This document shows, in pieces, positions 1-9,068 of a DNA stretch of 64,000 nucleotides. Origin of the DNA: Rhodoferax sp. (GTDB lineage Bacteria > Pseudomonadota > Gammaproteobacteria > Burkholderiales > Burkholderiaceae_C); assembly GCA_030645355.1 (NCBI GenBank), contig JAUSNJ010000154.1, forward strand, positions 1-64,000, in the 5' to 3' direction. The translations under genes were made by a program, and so were the position numbers. Positions within the stretch are counted from its first letter, which is position 1, and every line of letters begins with the position of its first letter. The notes beneath the pieces are model-generated. The model was not told the origin of the DNA. It worked only from the letters and a program-made list of their open reading frames with translations, and did no database searches.

Positions 1-999
1 AAAACCTACGTCACCCTGGCGCTCGATGAATTCGAAGAAAACCGGGCAAAGCTGCTTTTCAGAGAAGATTTGCAGCATCAAGCGCGGCGTTCCACCCGCT
101 GTGCAGCCGTCCAGCAGGATGCCGCGCGTCTGCAACGCCGCCACCGGTTGGCCATGCCCCGGCAGGCGTGCATCCAGCATTTCGTAGTAACGCTCGCTCG
201 GCGCCGACATGAGCGGCACGCCCGCGAGCGCCAGTCGGTCGACCGTGGCCAGCAGGTCATCGCAAATCAGCGCAATGTGCTGAATGCCTTCGCCGTTGAA
301 CTTGAGCAGGAATTCTTCAATCTGGCCGCCCCCCTGTTTCGATTCCTCGTTCAGCGGGATGCGTATCTTGCCGTCGGGCGCGGTCATGGCGCGCGAGGTC
401 AGGCCGGTGTACTCGCCTTGAATGTCAAAGTAACGGATTTCGCGGAAGTTGAACAACTTCTCGTAAAAACCGCCCCAGAAGGCCATGCGACCGCGGTAGA
501 CGTTGTGCGTCAGGTGATCAATCAGCTTCAGGCCATGGCCCGGTGGGTGCCGGTCAACGCCGTCAATGAAATTGAAGTCGATGTCGTAGATCGATTTGCC
601 GTCTTCAAAACGGTCAATCAGGTACAGCGGTGCGCCGCCAATGCCCTTGATGGCCGGCAGGCGCAGCTCCATGGGACCGGGCTGGATGTCTATGGGCTGC
701 GCGCCCAGTTCCAGCGCGCGGGCATAGGCCTTGTGCGAATCGCGCACACGAAACGCCATGCTGCAGGCACAGGGGCCGTGCTCGGCGGCAAAGTAGGCCG
801 CGTGGCTTTTGGGTTCGCGGTTGATGATGAAGTTGATATCGCCCTGGCGGTACAGGTCCACATCCTTGGAGCGATGGCGTGCCACGTGCACAAAGCCCAT
901 TTGCTCAAAAATCGGCTCCATCAGGCCGGGTGTGGGCGAGGCAAACTCGACAAACTCAAACCCCATGAGTCCCATCGGGTTGTCAAAAAGATCGGCCAT
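1..999 (-). CDS. hpd: 4-hydroxyphenylpyruvate dioxygenase (3' partial)
   Basis: Converts 4-hydroxyphenylpyruvate to homogentisate in tyrosine catabolism (cytoplasmic, Fe(II)). The 333 visible residues begin [20 protein letters not shown] and run off the left edge, so only the last few tens of residues are missing. The three expected iron ligands are visible at about the positions known from Pseudomonas HPPD: His in IDHLTHNV (about 160), His in GIQHIAL (about 241) and Glu in FFEFIE (about 320). A GGAG lies seven bases before the ATG. It is divergent from an AsnC-type gene, a common arrangement for hpd regulation. Homogentisate would feed the fumarylacetoacetase/isomerase operon found 7 kb away. 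Confidence 0.95.
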   Translation of the reverse strand, partial: MADLFDNPMGLMGFEFVEFASPTPGLMEPIFEQMGFVHVARHRSKDVDLYRQGDINFIINREPKSHAAYFAAEHGPCACSMAFRVRDSHKAYARALELGAQPIDIQPGPMELRLPAIKGIGGAPLYLIDRFEDGKSIYDIDFNFIDGVDRHPPGHGLKLIDHLTHNVYRGRMAFWGGFYEKLFNFREIRYFDIQGEYTGLTSRAMTAPDGKIRIPLNEESKQGGGQIEEFLLKFNGEGIQHIALICDDLLATVDRLALAGVPLMSAPSERYYEMLDARLPGHGQPVAALQTRGILLDGCTAGGTPRLMLQIFSEKQLCPVFFEFIERQGDVGF

Positions 1000-1050
1000 T
1001 GTGGTGCTCCTCAGTACCTTGTTGTGAATACTTGATTGTGGTCAATCTGA

Positions 1051-1065
1051 CGTGCACAGTGTACG
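1051..1065. promoter_or_regulatory. Palindrome in hpd/asnC divergent promoter
   Basis: CGTGCACAGTGTACG is a near-perfect dyad (GTnCAC-A-GTGnAC) in the 93-bp gap between the divergent hpd and AsnC-family genes. A second symmetric stretch, ATGCAT-AATTC-ATGCAT, covers the AsnC start at 1093-1109. Either could be the operator of the AsnC-type regulator; this is inferred from position and symmetry only. Confidence 0.35.
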
Positions 1066-1092
1066 CAAGTTGTTACTCCAAAGCCCAAAGAT

Positions 1093-1641
1093 ATGCATAA
1101 TTCATGCATGAATCAAGAAAAAAATGATGATCTGCTGCTCGACAAGTTCGATATCAGCTTGCTTGCTGCACTGCAAAAGGATGCGCACGCCACCAACCAG
1201 CAGGTTGGTGAACAGATTCACCTGTCGGCCTCCCAGGTCAGCCGGCGAATCCAGCGCCTCGAAGGCAGCGGCATCATTCGCCGCTACGTGGCGCTGCTTG
1301 ACCCCGCCGCTGTGGGTCTGGGCGTGCGCGCCATCAGCTACGTGACGCTGAGCCGCCACGGCGGTGACGAAGGCTCGGCCTTCGAGCGCGAGATTGCCGC
1401 CATTCCCGAGGTGCTCGACTGCTATTCCGTTGCCGGCGAATCCGACTACATCCTGCAAATCGTGGCCGCCGATCTGGGCGTGCTATCCGAGTCGGTGCTG
1501 CGCGTGCTAACCCGCATCAAGGGCGTGGCGAACATCCGCTCCAACATCGTGCTGAACTGCATCAAGTCCAGTACCGAGCTGCCACTGGGGCATATCGGGC
1601 GGGCCGATGGGGTGGCGCGCAAGGTCCGCATAGCGGGTTGA
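1093..1641 (+). CDS. Lrp/AsnC family transcriptional regulator
   Basis: 182 residues. An N-terminal winged helix-turn-helix (about residues 17-65, with LSASQVSRRIQRLEGSGIIR as the recognition region) is followed by an RAM/ligand-binding domain (about 78-160). Family members are small octameric regulators that sense amino acids or aromatic acids. Divergent orientation from hpd suggests it regulates tyrosine/phenylalanine breakdown. The start is ambiguous: ATG at 1093 or the in-frame ATG at 1108 (MNQEKNDD), with no clear ribosome binding site for either. Confidence 0.9.
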   Translation: MHNSCMNQEKNDDLLLDKFDISLLAALQKDAHATNQQVGEQIHLSASQVSRRIQRLEGSGIIRRYVALLDPAAVGLGVRAISYVTLSRHGGDEGSAFEREIAAIPEVLDCYSVAGESDYILQIVAADLGVLSESVLRVLTRIKGVANIRSNIVLNCIKSSTELPLGHIGRADGVARKVRIAG

Positions 1642-1755
1642 AACCTCTGCGGCCGGGGCAGCAGAGTTTGATACATATCAAGCTGGTATTGCACCTAATG
1701 GCAAGAATCAGTAATCAAGCGCAAATCTGGCGTGTCACTGCCAGCGTAAAACAAC

Positions 1756-3216
1756 ATGAAAATACTGCTCAATGGGCGCAACGCCACCATCTTTGTGGGG
1801 GTGTTGATTGTCTGGCGCCTGTACCTGTCGGCGTCACTGCAACTGCATCCGGACGAGGCCTACTACTGGCTGTGGTCGCGCAATCTGGATATCGGCTACT
1901 TTGACCACCCGCCGCTGGTGGCGTATTGCATCTGGCTGACCACGCTGTTTTCCAAGTCTGAGCTATGGGTCAGGTTCTCTGGGACTCTAGTTTCCTTGGT
2001 GTTAAGCGGCCTGATCTGGCACCTGGCCCTCCAGCTGTTCAAAAACGTCCAAGTTGCAGCGGGCAGCGTCATTCTGTTCAATGCCCTCCCACTGACCACC
2101 ATGGGGCTGGTGGTGATAACCCCCGATACTCCGGTGCTGCTCTTCTGGGCGGTGAGCGTCTATCTTTTCTGGCAGGCTTTGCGCACAGACCAGGCATGGC
2201 GCTGGTATGCGCTGGGCGTGGCGTTGGGCCTGGCACTGCTTTCAAAATACACCGCCATCCTGTTGCTGCCCAGTTTGCTGGTATATCTGGTGCTGACAGA
2301 CGACAGGCGCTGGCTGAAAACCACCTACCCGTATCGCGCCCTATTGATCGGATTCCTGTGTTTCCTGCCCGTGCTGTACTGGAACAGCCAGCATGATTGG
2401 GTTTCTTTCACCTTCCAGCTCAAGAACGGCCTCAATAGCGAGGGCTACTCACTTGCCAAGGTCGGCGAATACCTGGGCGGGCAGCTCCTGATCATTGGCC
2501 CGATTGCCTGGGCTGTTGGCGTCTGGGGGGCGGTGGTTGGCATTTTTCGCAAGGACAGGGAAACGCTGCTGCTGGTATGCACCAGCCTGCCGGTGATTGC
2601 GTTCTTTGCACTGTCGTCATTCAAGAAAGCGGCCGGCCCCAACTGGCCCGCTTTTGCCTACGTGACACTCTGCATTTTGGTCGCCCAATACTGTCTCGGC
2701 AACGCGGCGAGCAAACGGCGCTGGATATGGTCCGCCGCATGCGTGACCAGCCTGTCGCTGTCGGCCCTTACCTCGCTGCATGCGCGGTTCAACGTGATTC
2801 CCCTGGACCGCTATTCCAGGGATCTGGTGACCGCGGATGCCACCAACTACTTCTACGGCTGGCGGGAACTGGCGGCCGAATTGTCCAAATACCCCGACAA
2901 GGGATTTGCTGTCACGCCGTCCCACCAGCTGAGTGCGGAAATCATCTACTACACCGACTCCAACGTTGCGGCCACCACGGCACGCATGGCCAGACCCAGC
3001 CAGTTCAATCTATGGAGGCAATACAACGACCTGCCGCGCGGGGAAGGACTGTACGTATGGACGGACAGCGACTTCATCGGCCACAACGGCGACTACTTTG
3101 CGTCCCCGGCACGCAGCGATCTGCTCAACATCGTGCGTGACGGCAACGTTGTGCGCAAATTCCATTTCAGTTCTGCCCAACCGGCATCGTTGCCCCATCC
3201 TTTTTCCGCGAACTAA
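1756..3216 (+). CDS. Glycosyltransferase family 39 (PMT/ArnT-like) membrane protein
   Basis: 486 residues with about ten hydrophobic segments. The first periplasmic loop carries HPDEAYYWLW...GYFDHPP (about residues 31-55), the acidic motif of GT39/ArnT-type enzymes, which use undecaprenyl- or dolichyl-phosphate sugars to glycosylate lipid A, lipids or proteins. The acceptor cannot be inferred: no polysaccharide or lipid A genes are nearby. It stands alone, convergent with the LysR gene 29 bp downstream. Base composition looks somewhat less GC-rich than its neighbours, so recent acquisition is possible. Confidence 0.85.
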   Translation: MKILLNGRNATIFVGVLIVWRLYLSASLQLHPDEAYYWLWSRNLDIGYFDHPPLVAYCIWLTTLFSKSELWVRFSGTLVSLVLSGLIWHLALQLFKNVQVAAGSVILFNALPLTTMGLVVITPDTPVLLFWAVSVYLFWQALRTDQAWRWYALGVALGLALLSKYTAILLLPSLLVYLVLTDDRRWLKTTYPYRALLIGFLCFLPVLYWNSQHDWVSFTFQLKNGLNSEGYSLAKVGEYLGGQLLIIGPIAWAVGVWGAVVGIFRKDRETLLLVCTSLPVIAFFALSSFKKAAGPNWPAFAYVTLCILVAQYCLGNAASKRRWIWSAACVTSLSLSALTSLHARFNVIPLDRYSRDLVTADATNYFYGWRELAAELSKYPDKGFAVTPSHQLSAEIIYYTDSNVAATTARMARPSQFNLWRQYNDLPRGEGLYVWTDSDFIGHNGDYFASPARSDLLNIVRDGNVVRKFHFSSAQPASLPHPFSAN

Positions 3217-3245
3217 CGGTGCGGTCTCGCTGGAGACGCGAGCCA

Positions 3246-4169
3246 TCACGGGCGGCGTGGCGTAACCGTGCACCACGCCTGGCGCGACACATAGTCCAGC
3301 AGATACGCCGAGAACTGCGCCGCTGCTGGCGACAAGGGCCGGTCCCTTCGGGTAAAGACGAAAAACTTGCGCCGCACCACGGGATCCTGCAGGGGGCGAC
3401 TCTGCAGCTGGTGCAGGCGGATCAGGCTGCTGGCATAGGGCAAACAGGTGGTCACGCCCAGACCGGCGCTAACCATCGCAAAGGCGGTGGTCATGAAACC
3501 CACCTCGTTGGCCGGGTTGAGTGCTTCGTCGTGCAGGGAGTCATGCAGGTCCACCCGCAGCCGGTGCGTGAATTCGCCCTTCAGGGCAATCACCGGGTAA
3601 CGCAGTGCATCGTCCCAGGTCACCCGCTTCTTCTTGCTCAGGGGGTGATCCGGCCGAAACACCACGACAAATGGAATCTCGAACAGGGTCTGGGCCTCGA
3701 TATCGGCCGACGACTCGCGTTCGGGGCCTACACCAAAGTCCACCTCACCGCTGTGCACCTTGGACAGCACGTGCTCCACCATGCAGTCGAGCAGACGGAT
3801 TTCAATATCCGGGTACTGCTGCCTAAAGCCGGCAATCACCTCGGGCAGCACGGAAGCGGACATCAGCTGCGGTGCCGCAATGCGCACCAGCCCGCGCTTG
3901 AGGGCCTTCAGATCGGCAATGGTGTCGAGCGCACCATCCAGATCCTGCAACAGCCGGGCCACCAGTGGATAGAACTCGCGCCCAACTTCCGACAGGCTGA
4001 CCTTGCGCGTGCTGCGGTTGACCACCTGCACACCCAAGGTCTGCTCCAGCTCCTTGATCAGGCCGCTCAGGGCCGACTGGGTGACGTGCAGGCTGGCGGC
4101 CGCGTCGGTAAAGCTGCCCGTCTCGGCCAGCGCCACGAAGGCGCGCAATTGGCGTAGTGTGATATTCAT
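3246..4169 (-). CDS. LysR family transcriptional regulator
   Basis: 307 residues: N-terminal HTH (MNITLRQLRAFVALAETGSF, about 1-60) and a periplasmic-binding-like effector domain (about 90-295). It is divergent from the VOC/TRAP/fumarylacetoacetase operon, with a 107-bp shared intergenic region containing a typical T-N11-A dyad, so it is probably the operon's activator responding to an aromatic acid or pathway intermediate. The effector is not known. Confidence 0.92.
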   Translation of the reverse strand: MNITLRQLRAFVALAETGSFTDAAASLHVTQSALSGLIKELEQTLGVQVVNRSTRKVSLSEVGREFYPLVARLLQDLDGALDTIADLKALKRGLVRIAAPQLMSASVLPEVIAGFRQQYPDIEIRLLDCMVEHVLSKVHSGEVDFGVGPERESSADIEAQTLFEIPFVVVFRPDHPLSKKKRVTWDDALRYPVIALKGEFTHRLRVDLHDSLHDEALNPANEVGFMTTAFAMVSAGLGVTTCLPYASSLIRLHQLQSRPLQDPVVRRKFFVFTRRDRPLSPAAAQFSAYLLDYVSRQAWCTVTPRRP

Positions 4170-4202
4170 AAGTTAATGGAATAAATTCATCACAAAAATC
4201 TG

Positions 4203-4220
4203 TTTGAATGATAGATCAAA
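4203..4220. promoter_or_regulatory. LysR-type operator (TTTGA-N8-TCAAA)
   Basis: A perfect 5-bp inverted repeat with 8-bp spacer that fits the T-N11-A LTTR box. It lies between the divergent LysR gene and the VOC operon, 57 bp before the VOC start codon. Assignment is by position and consensus. Confidence 0.55.
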
Positions 4221-4276
4221 CTCCACTCTAATGGCATGCATTGACAGGACCTACCGCCCCATTTCTGGAGACCACC

Positions 4277-4819
4277 ATGAGCATCAAGAAGATTCACCAC
4301 GTCGCCTATCGTTGCATCAACGCCAAGGAAACTGTCGAGTGGTACGCCAAGCACCTGGACATGAACTTTGTGCTGGCCATTGCGGAAGACGCCGTGCCCT
4401 CCACTGGCGCTGCCGATCCCTACATGCACGTCTTCATCGACGCCGGCGCAGGCAACATTTTGGCCTTCTTTGAGCTTCCCAACAGCCCGGCCATGGGCCG
4501 TGACACCAATACCCCAGCCTGGACCCAGCACCTGGCCTTTGAGGTCGCAACCATGGACGAGCTACTGGCCACCAAGGCCAAGCTGGAAGCAGCGGGCATC
4601 GAGGTAGTGGGCGTGACCGACCACACCATTTTCAAATCCATCTACTTCTTCGACCCCAGCGGCCACCGCCTGGAACTGGCCTGCAACACCACCACACCGG
4701 CCATGATGAAGGCGCTGGACGACGTGAAGTGGGACATGATCAACGAATGGGACCGCACCAAGAAGGCGCCCAAACACGCCGCGTGGATGCATGACGGCAA
4801 GGGCTTTGTCGCCGCCTGA
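4277..4819 (+). CDS. VOC family protein, possible extradiol-type dioxygenase
   Basis: 180 residues from the ATG preceded by GGAG (MSIKKIHHVAYRC); an upstream in-frame start at 4241 has no ribosome site. Two beta-alpha-beta-beta-beta modules are visible. The candidate metal ligands are His in IHHVAY, His in QHLAFE and Glu in HRLELA, the His-His-Glu pattern of metal-dependent VOC enzymes, which include extradiol dioxygenases and glyoxalases. It is the first gene of an operon with a TRAP carrier, fumarylacetoacetase and maleylacetoacetate isomerase. A ring-cleavage role is therefore attractive but unproven; glyoxalase or isomerase activity is equally compatible with the fold. Confidence 0.85.
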   Translation: MSIKKIHHVAYRCINAKETVEWYAKHLDMNFVLAIAEDAVPSTGAADPYMHVFIDAGAGNILAFFELPNSPAMGRDTNTPAWTQHLAFEVATMDELLATKAKLEAAGIEVVGVTDHTIFKSIYFFDPSGHRLELACNTTTPAMMKALDDVKWDMINEWDRTKKAPKHAAWMHDGKGFVAA

Positions 4820-4843
4820 TCGCCCCGGCAAAGCGATCGTCCC

Positions 4844-5410
4844 ATGTTTATTCGACTGACCCAGGCGGTCACCCGCGCACTGGAGCTGACCATCGTGGCC
4901 TGTCTGGCCACCATGGCACTGCTGGTGTTTGGCAATGTGGTGCTGCGTTACGGCTTTGATTCCGGGATTGCCGTGTCCGAAGAGCTGTCACGCCTGCTGT
5001 TTGTATGGCTGGTCCTGCTGGGTGCGATTCTGGCGTCACGCCAGCACGCGCACATCGGCTTCGACACCCTGGTCAAGAGCCTGCCCCCGCAGTGGAAAAA
5101 GGCTGCCATCACCTTTACCGGCCTGCTGATGCTGGCAGCCTGCGTGATCTTTGTCGTGGGTGGCTGGCAGCAAACCAACATCAACCTGGACAACAGCTAC
5201 CCCGTACTGGGCATCTCCTACGCCTGGCTGCATGGCTCGGCCATCGTCTTTGGGGTGGGGATGGGCATCAGCATTGTCTTCAATATTTGGGACGCGTTGA
5301 CCCAACCCCACACCGACGAAGAACTGAGCATGACCCTGAACCTGGGTGAACGCATTGAGGCGGAAATCGAGCAAGTCTCCACCCACCACGGCAAGGGGCC
5401 CAAGCCATGA
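4844..5410 (+). CDS. TRAP transporter small permease (DctQ type)
   Basis: 188 residues with four predicted membrane helices, the usual DctQ size, followed by a charged cytoplasmic tail. The N-terminal half contains the family-like stretch SEELSRLLFVWLVLLGA. It partners the large permease, whose ATG overlaps its stop by four bases (ATGA). Together with the downstream solute receptor it forms a sodium-coupled uptake system for an organic acid, probably an aromatic or related acid given the operon. Confidence 0.93.
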   Translation: MFIRLTQAVTRALELTIVACLATMALLVFGNVVLRYGFDSGIAVSEELSRLLFVWLVLLGAILASRQHAHIGFDTLVKSLPPQWKKAAITFTGLLMLAACVIFVVGGWQQTNINLDNSYPVLGISYAWLHGSAIVFGVGMGISIVFNIWDALTQPHTDEELSMTLNLGERIEAEIEQVSTHHGKGPKP

Positions 5411-6684
5411 GCGCAGCCATCTTTCTGGGCACGCTGCTGGGTGCCATCGCTCTCGGGATGCCTATCGCGTTTGCGTTGCTGTTCTCGGGCATTGCCATCA
5501 TGCTGGTGCTGGGCCAGTTCGATCCGCAAATTGTGGTGCAGAACACCATTGGCGGCGCCGACAACTTTGTGCTGATGGCCGTGCCCTTCTTCATCCTGGC
5601 GGGCGAATTCATGAATGCCGGCGGCCTGTCCAAACGCATTGTGGACATGGCAGGCGCCTTTGTCGGGCACTTGCGCGGGGGCCTGGGCTATGTGGCCATC
5701 ATCGCGGCGGTGTTGCTGGCCAGCCTGTCCGGCTCGGCCGTGGCAGACACGGCGGCCCTGGCAGCCATTCTGGTGCCCATGATGCGCTCTGCGGGCTATG
5801 ACGTGGGCCGTGCCTGCGGGCTGATGGCGGCTGGCGGCATCATCGCACCGGTGATCCCGCCATCCATCGGCTTCCTGCTGTTTGGTGTGGTGGCCAACGT
5901 GTCGGTGACCAAGCTGTTCTTTGCCGGCATGGTTCCGGGTGTGATGATGGGCCTCTCGCTGGTTGCCGCCTGGTGGCTGGTGTCGCGCCGTGAAGACACG
6001 CAACTCACGCCCAAGCTGCCGTGGGGCGAGCGCATGGTTCTGCTGGGCAAGGGCTTCTGGGCCCTGCTGCTGCCAGTCATCATCATTGGCGGTCTCAAGT
6101 TCGGCATCTTCACACCAACCGAAGCCGCCGTAGTGGCCGCTATGTATGCCATGTTTGTGGGCGTGGTCGTCTACCGCGAACTCAGCATGAAGGACGTTTA
6201 TCACAGCCTGCTGATCACCGCCCGCACCACGGCCGTGGTGTTGCTGCTCGCGGCCATGGCCATGGTGGCGTCCTACATGATCACGGTTGCCGACATTCCA
6301 GGCCAGGTGGGTGAGTGGATGCAGGTGTTTGCCGGCAACCAGTTGCTGCTGGTCACCGCCATGATGGTGGTGGTGTTCCTGGCCGGCATGGTGCTGGATT
6401 TCATTCCCATCGTGTTGATCTTCACACCAGTGTTTCTGCCGATCGCCATCCAGGCCGGTGTGGACCCGGTCTACTTCGGCGTGATCTTCATCATGAACTG
6501 CTCCATTGGCATGATCACGCCGCCGGTCGGCGTGGTGCTCAACGTGGTCAGCTCCATTGGCAAGATCAGCATGCCGCAAGCCGTCAAGGGTGTCATGCCC
6601 TTTCTGCTGGCGGAAGCCGTCGTGCTGGTGGCGCTGATCCTGTTCCCAGCCCTGGTCATGGTGCCCGCCGGCTGGTGGCGTTAG
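5407..6684 (+). CDS. TRAP transporter large permease (DctM type)
   Basis: 425 residues, strongly hydrophobic throughout, with the DctM hallmarks ALGMPIAFALLFSG near the N-terminus, SGSAVADTAA around residue 110 and GIITPP-like segments (IAPVIPPS; GMITPPVGVVLN). It forms the transport channel with DctQ and is translationally coupled to it by a 4-bp overlap. The solute receptor gene follows after 44 bp. Confidence 0.95.
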   Translation: MSAAIFLGTLLGAIALGMPIAFALLFSGIAIMLVLGQFDPQIVVQNTIGGADNFVLMAVPFFILAGEFMNAGGLSKRIVDMAGAFVGHLRGGLGYVAIIAAVLLASLSGSAVADTAALAAILVPMMRSAGYDVGRACGLMAAGGIIAPVIPPSIGFLLFGVVANVSVTKLFFAGMVPGVMMGLSLVAAWWLVSRREDTQLTPKLPWGERMVLLGKGFWALLLPVIIIGGLKFGIFTPTEAAVVAAMYAMFVGVVVYRELSMKDVYHSLLITARTTAVVLLLAAMAMVASYMITVADIPGQVGEWMQVFAGNQLLLVTAMMVVVFLAGMVLDFIPIVLIFTPVFLPIAIQAGVDPVYFGVIFIMNCSIGMITPPVGVVLNVVSSIGKISMPQAVKGVMPFLLAEAVVLVALILFPALVMVPAGWWR

Positions 6685-6728
6685 ACCGTTTTCGCTTCCC
6701 TCATACAACAACCCCAGGATACCTACCC

Positions 6729-7721
6729 ATGAAAACCACACTCGTTGCCAAACTCACCGGCATTGCATTGGCCACACTGATCAGCGCATCGGCCTTTGCC
6801 GACGTCACGGCCAAGTTCGCCGTGACGCTGTCCGACAAAACCCACCAGGGCCAAGGCGTCGCCCGCTTTGTGGAACTGGTCGATAAAAAGAGCCAGGGCC
6901 GCATCAAGATCAAGCCCTTTTACAACGGCGCACTGGGCAATGACGTGCAGGTCACCTCCTCGCTGCAAGGCGGCACCATCGAATTCACCGTGCCCCAGAC
7001 CAGCACGCTGACCGGCATGGTCAAGGAATTCGAGATTCTGGACTTCCCCTTCCTGTTTGGTAGCGAGCAAGAGGCCGAGAAGGTGCTCGACGGCGCCACC
7101 GGCCAGAAACTGCTGGACAAGCTGCCCGCCAAGGGACTGGTCGGCCTGGCCTATTGGGAAAACGGTTTCTTCAATGCCACCAACAGCAAACGCCCGATCC
7201 AGAAATGGGAGGACTTCCAGGGCCTGAAGTTCCGCGCCATCCAGGCCAAGATTTCGCAGGAAACTGTCAAGGCGCTGGGTGCCAACCCGGTCCCCTTGGC
7301 CGTGCCCGAGCTGTACACCGCGCTGGAAACCCGCACCGTCGATGGCCAGGGCACGCCATCGGCCGTGATCGCCGCGCTCAAGCTCAATGAGGTGCAGAAA
7401 TACCTGTCGCTGACCAAGCACTCCTACGGTGCCTTCCTGCCCCTGGTGTCCAAGAAGTTCTGGGACAGCCTGCCCCCGACCGACCAGACCATCTTGCGCG
7501 AAGCTGCGGTAGAGACACGCGCCTTCCAGCGCGGTGTGGCCCGTGACCAGGCCAAGAATGCAGAAACCACCATGGCTGCCAAGGGTCTGCTGATCAACGA
7601 CATCACCCCTGCCGAGCGCCAGCGCATGCGGGCCCAGGTCAAGCCGGTGTGGGACATGTTTGCCAAGGACGTGGGCGCCGATCTGGTAGCCGAAGTCATG
7701 GGCCAGCTCTCGTCCAAGTAA
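6729..7721 (+). CDS. TRAP transporter substrate-binding protein (DctP type)
   Basis: 330 residues starting MKTTLVAKLTGIALATLIS with a clear Sec signal peptide cleaved near SAFA-DV. AGGA lies nine bases upstream of the chosen ATG; the longer open frame that starts earlier lies inside dctM. The DctP fold is recognisable (LGNDVQV, GLKFRAIQAK, VPELYTALETRTVDGQGTP). The ligand is unknown; neighbours suggest an aromatic acid or dicarboxylate related to homogentisate-type catabolism. Confidence 0.94.
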   Translation: MKTTLVAKLTGIALATLISASAFADVTAKFAVTLSDKTHQGQGVARFVELVDKKSQGRIKIKPFYNGALGNDVQVTSSLQGGTIEFTVPQTSTLTGMVKEFEILDFPFLFGSEQEAEKVLDGATGQKLLDKLPAKGLVGLAYWENGFFNATNSKRPIQKWEDFQGLKFRAIQAKISQETVKALGANPVPLAVPELYTALETRTVDGQGTPSAVIAALKLNEVQKYLSLTKHSYGAFLPLVSKKFWDSLPPTDQTILREAAVETRAFQRGVARDQAKNAETTMAAKGLLINDITPAERQRMRAQVKPVWDMFAKDVGADLVAEVMGQLSSK

Positions 7722-7732
7722 GGACGCACGCC

Positions 7733-9055
7733 GTGATTCCATTGAACGAGACCCACCACCCGCACCTGCGCAGCTGGGTCGACTCCGCCAACGCCGCGGG
7801 CACCGACTTCCCCATCCAGAACCTGCCGTTTGGCGTGTTCCGCCGCTACAGCAGCGCTGAGGACTTCCGCGTCGGAGTGGCCATTGGCGACCAGATCCTG
7901 GACCTGACCGCCGTACAGGCCAAGTGCGTATTCACCGGCGACGCCGACCTGGCCGCCCAGGCCTGCTGCGCACCTACGCTAAACGCCTATATGGCGATGG
8001 GATCGCACGCCTGGTCCGCACTGCGGCTGGCCCTGTCGCGTGCGCTGCGCGAGGGCTATGCATTGCAATCCGCGCTGAGCACCTGCCTGGTCGCCCAGGC
8101 AGATGCCGAGTTTGCGGTGCCGGCGCAGATTGGCGACTACACCGACTTCTACACCTCGGTGCACCACGCCACCAACATCGGCAAACTGCTGCGGCCCGAC
8201 AACCCCCTGCTTCCGAACTACAAGTGGATTCCCATTGGCTACCACGGCCGGTCCTCCAGCATTGGCATCTCGGGCCAGGACGTGCGTCGCCCCGTCAGCC
8301 AGGTCATGCGGCCTGGCGCGACCGAGCCTGTCTTGGCACCCAGCGCCCGCATGGACTATGAGCTGGAAATGGGCATCTTTATCGGCCCAGGCAACGCACT
8401 GGGCGAGCCTGTGTCCATGCAGAAAGCCGAGCAACATGTGTTTGGCATGTGTCTGTTCAATGACTGGTCCGCTCGCGATGTGCAGGGCTGGGAATACCAA
8501 CCGCTGGGGCCCTTCCTGGCCAAGAACTTCGCCAGCACCGTGTCGCCGTGGGTCGTCACGCTGGAGGCTCTGGCACCCTATCGCCAGGCCTGGACCCGCG
8601 CCGAAGGCGACCCTCAGCCCCTGCCCTACCTCGATTCCACTGAACTGCGCGAACAAGGTGCCGTGAATATCGAGTTGGAAGTCTTCATCCAGACCGCCGC
8701 CATGCGTGAACGAGGCGTGGCCGAACACCGCCTGTCCCACAGCAACTTCCGCGATGCCTATTGGTCGGTCTCGCAAATGGTCGCCCACCACACGGTCAAC
8801 GGCTGCAACCTGCAGCCCGGAGATCTGCTGGGCAGCGGCACGCAGTCCGGCCCCACGCCCGGTGAAGCCGGCTCCCTGATGGAGCTGTCCAAGGGCGGCA
8901 AGGAACCCATCACGCTTCCCAATGGAGAGAAGCGCACCTTCCTGGAAGACGGCGACACGGTTGTGTTTCGTGGCACTTGCACGGCCCCCGGGGCCGCACG
9001 CATCGGCTTTGGTGAAGTGCGTGGCACGCTGTTGCCGGCGCGGGCGTTGTCATAG
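7733..9055 (+). CDS. fahA: Fumarylacetoacetase
   Basis: Hydrolyses fumarylacetoacetate to fumarate and acetoacetate, the last step of the homogentisate pathway. I place the start at the GTG at 7733 (VIPLNETHHPHLRSW), with AAGGA eight bases upstream and only 11 bases after dctP; this gives 440 residues, close to the family's usual 420-440. The N-terminal SH3-like domain (NLPFGVFRR) and the C-terminal catalytic domain with DYTDFYTSVHHATNIGKL, the metal-site Glu pair in YELEMGIFIG, and FNDWSARDVQGWEY are all present. Confidence 0.95.
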   Translation: MIPLNETHHPHLRSWVDSANAAGTDFPIQNLPFGVFRRYSSAEDFRVGVAIGDQILDLTAVQAKCVFTGDADLAAQACCAPTLNAYMAMGSHAWSALRLALSRALREGYALQSALSTCLVAQADAEFAVPAQIGDYTDFYTSVHHATNIGKLLRPDNPLLPNYKWIPIGYHGRSSSIGISGQDVRRPVSQVMRPGATEPVLAPSARMDYELEMGIFIGPGNALGEPVSMQKAEQHVFGMCLFNDWSARDVQGWEYQPLGPFLAKNFASTVSPWVVTLEALAPYRQAWTRAEGDPQPLPYLDSTELREQGAVNIELEVFIQTAAMRERGVAEHRLSHSNFRDAYWSVSQMVAHHTVNGCNLQPGDLLGSGTQSGPTPGEAGSLMELSKGGKEPITLPNGEKRTFLEDGDTVVFRGTCTAPGAARIGFGEVRGTLLPARALS

Positions 9056-9068
9056 CGGGAACCAGGCC

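Noticed and set aside
3224-3242. GTCTC-GCTG-GAGAC hairpin as a terminator
   Set aside because: Stem is only five pairs and has no T-run on either side.
5218-6741. 507-codon His-rich ORF on the minus strand
   Set aside because: Entirely antisense to DctQ/DctM, whose protein families are clear; His/Gln-rich composition is typical of shadow frames in GC-rich genes.
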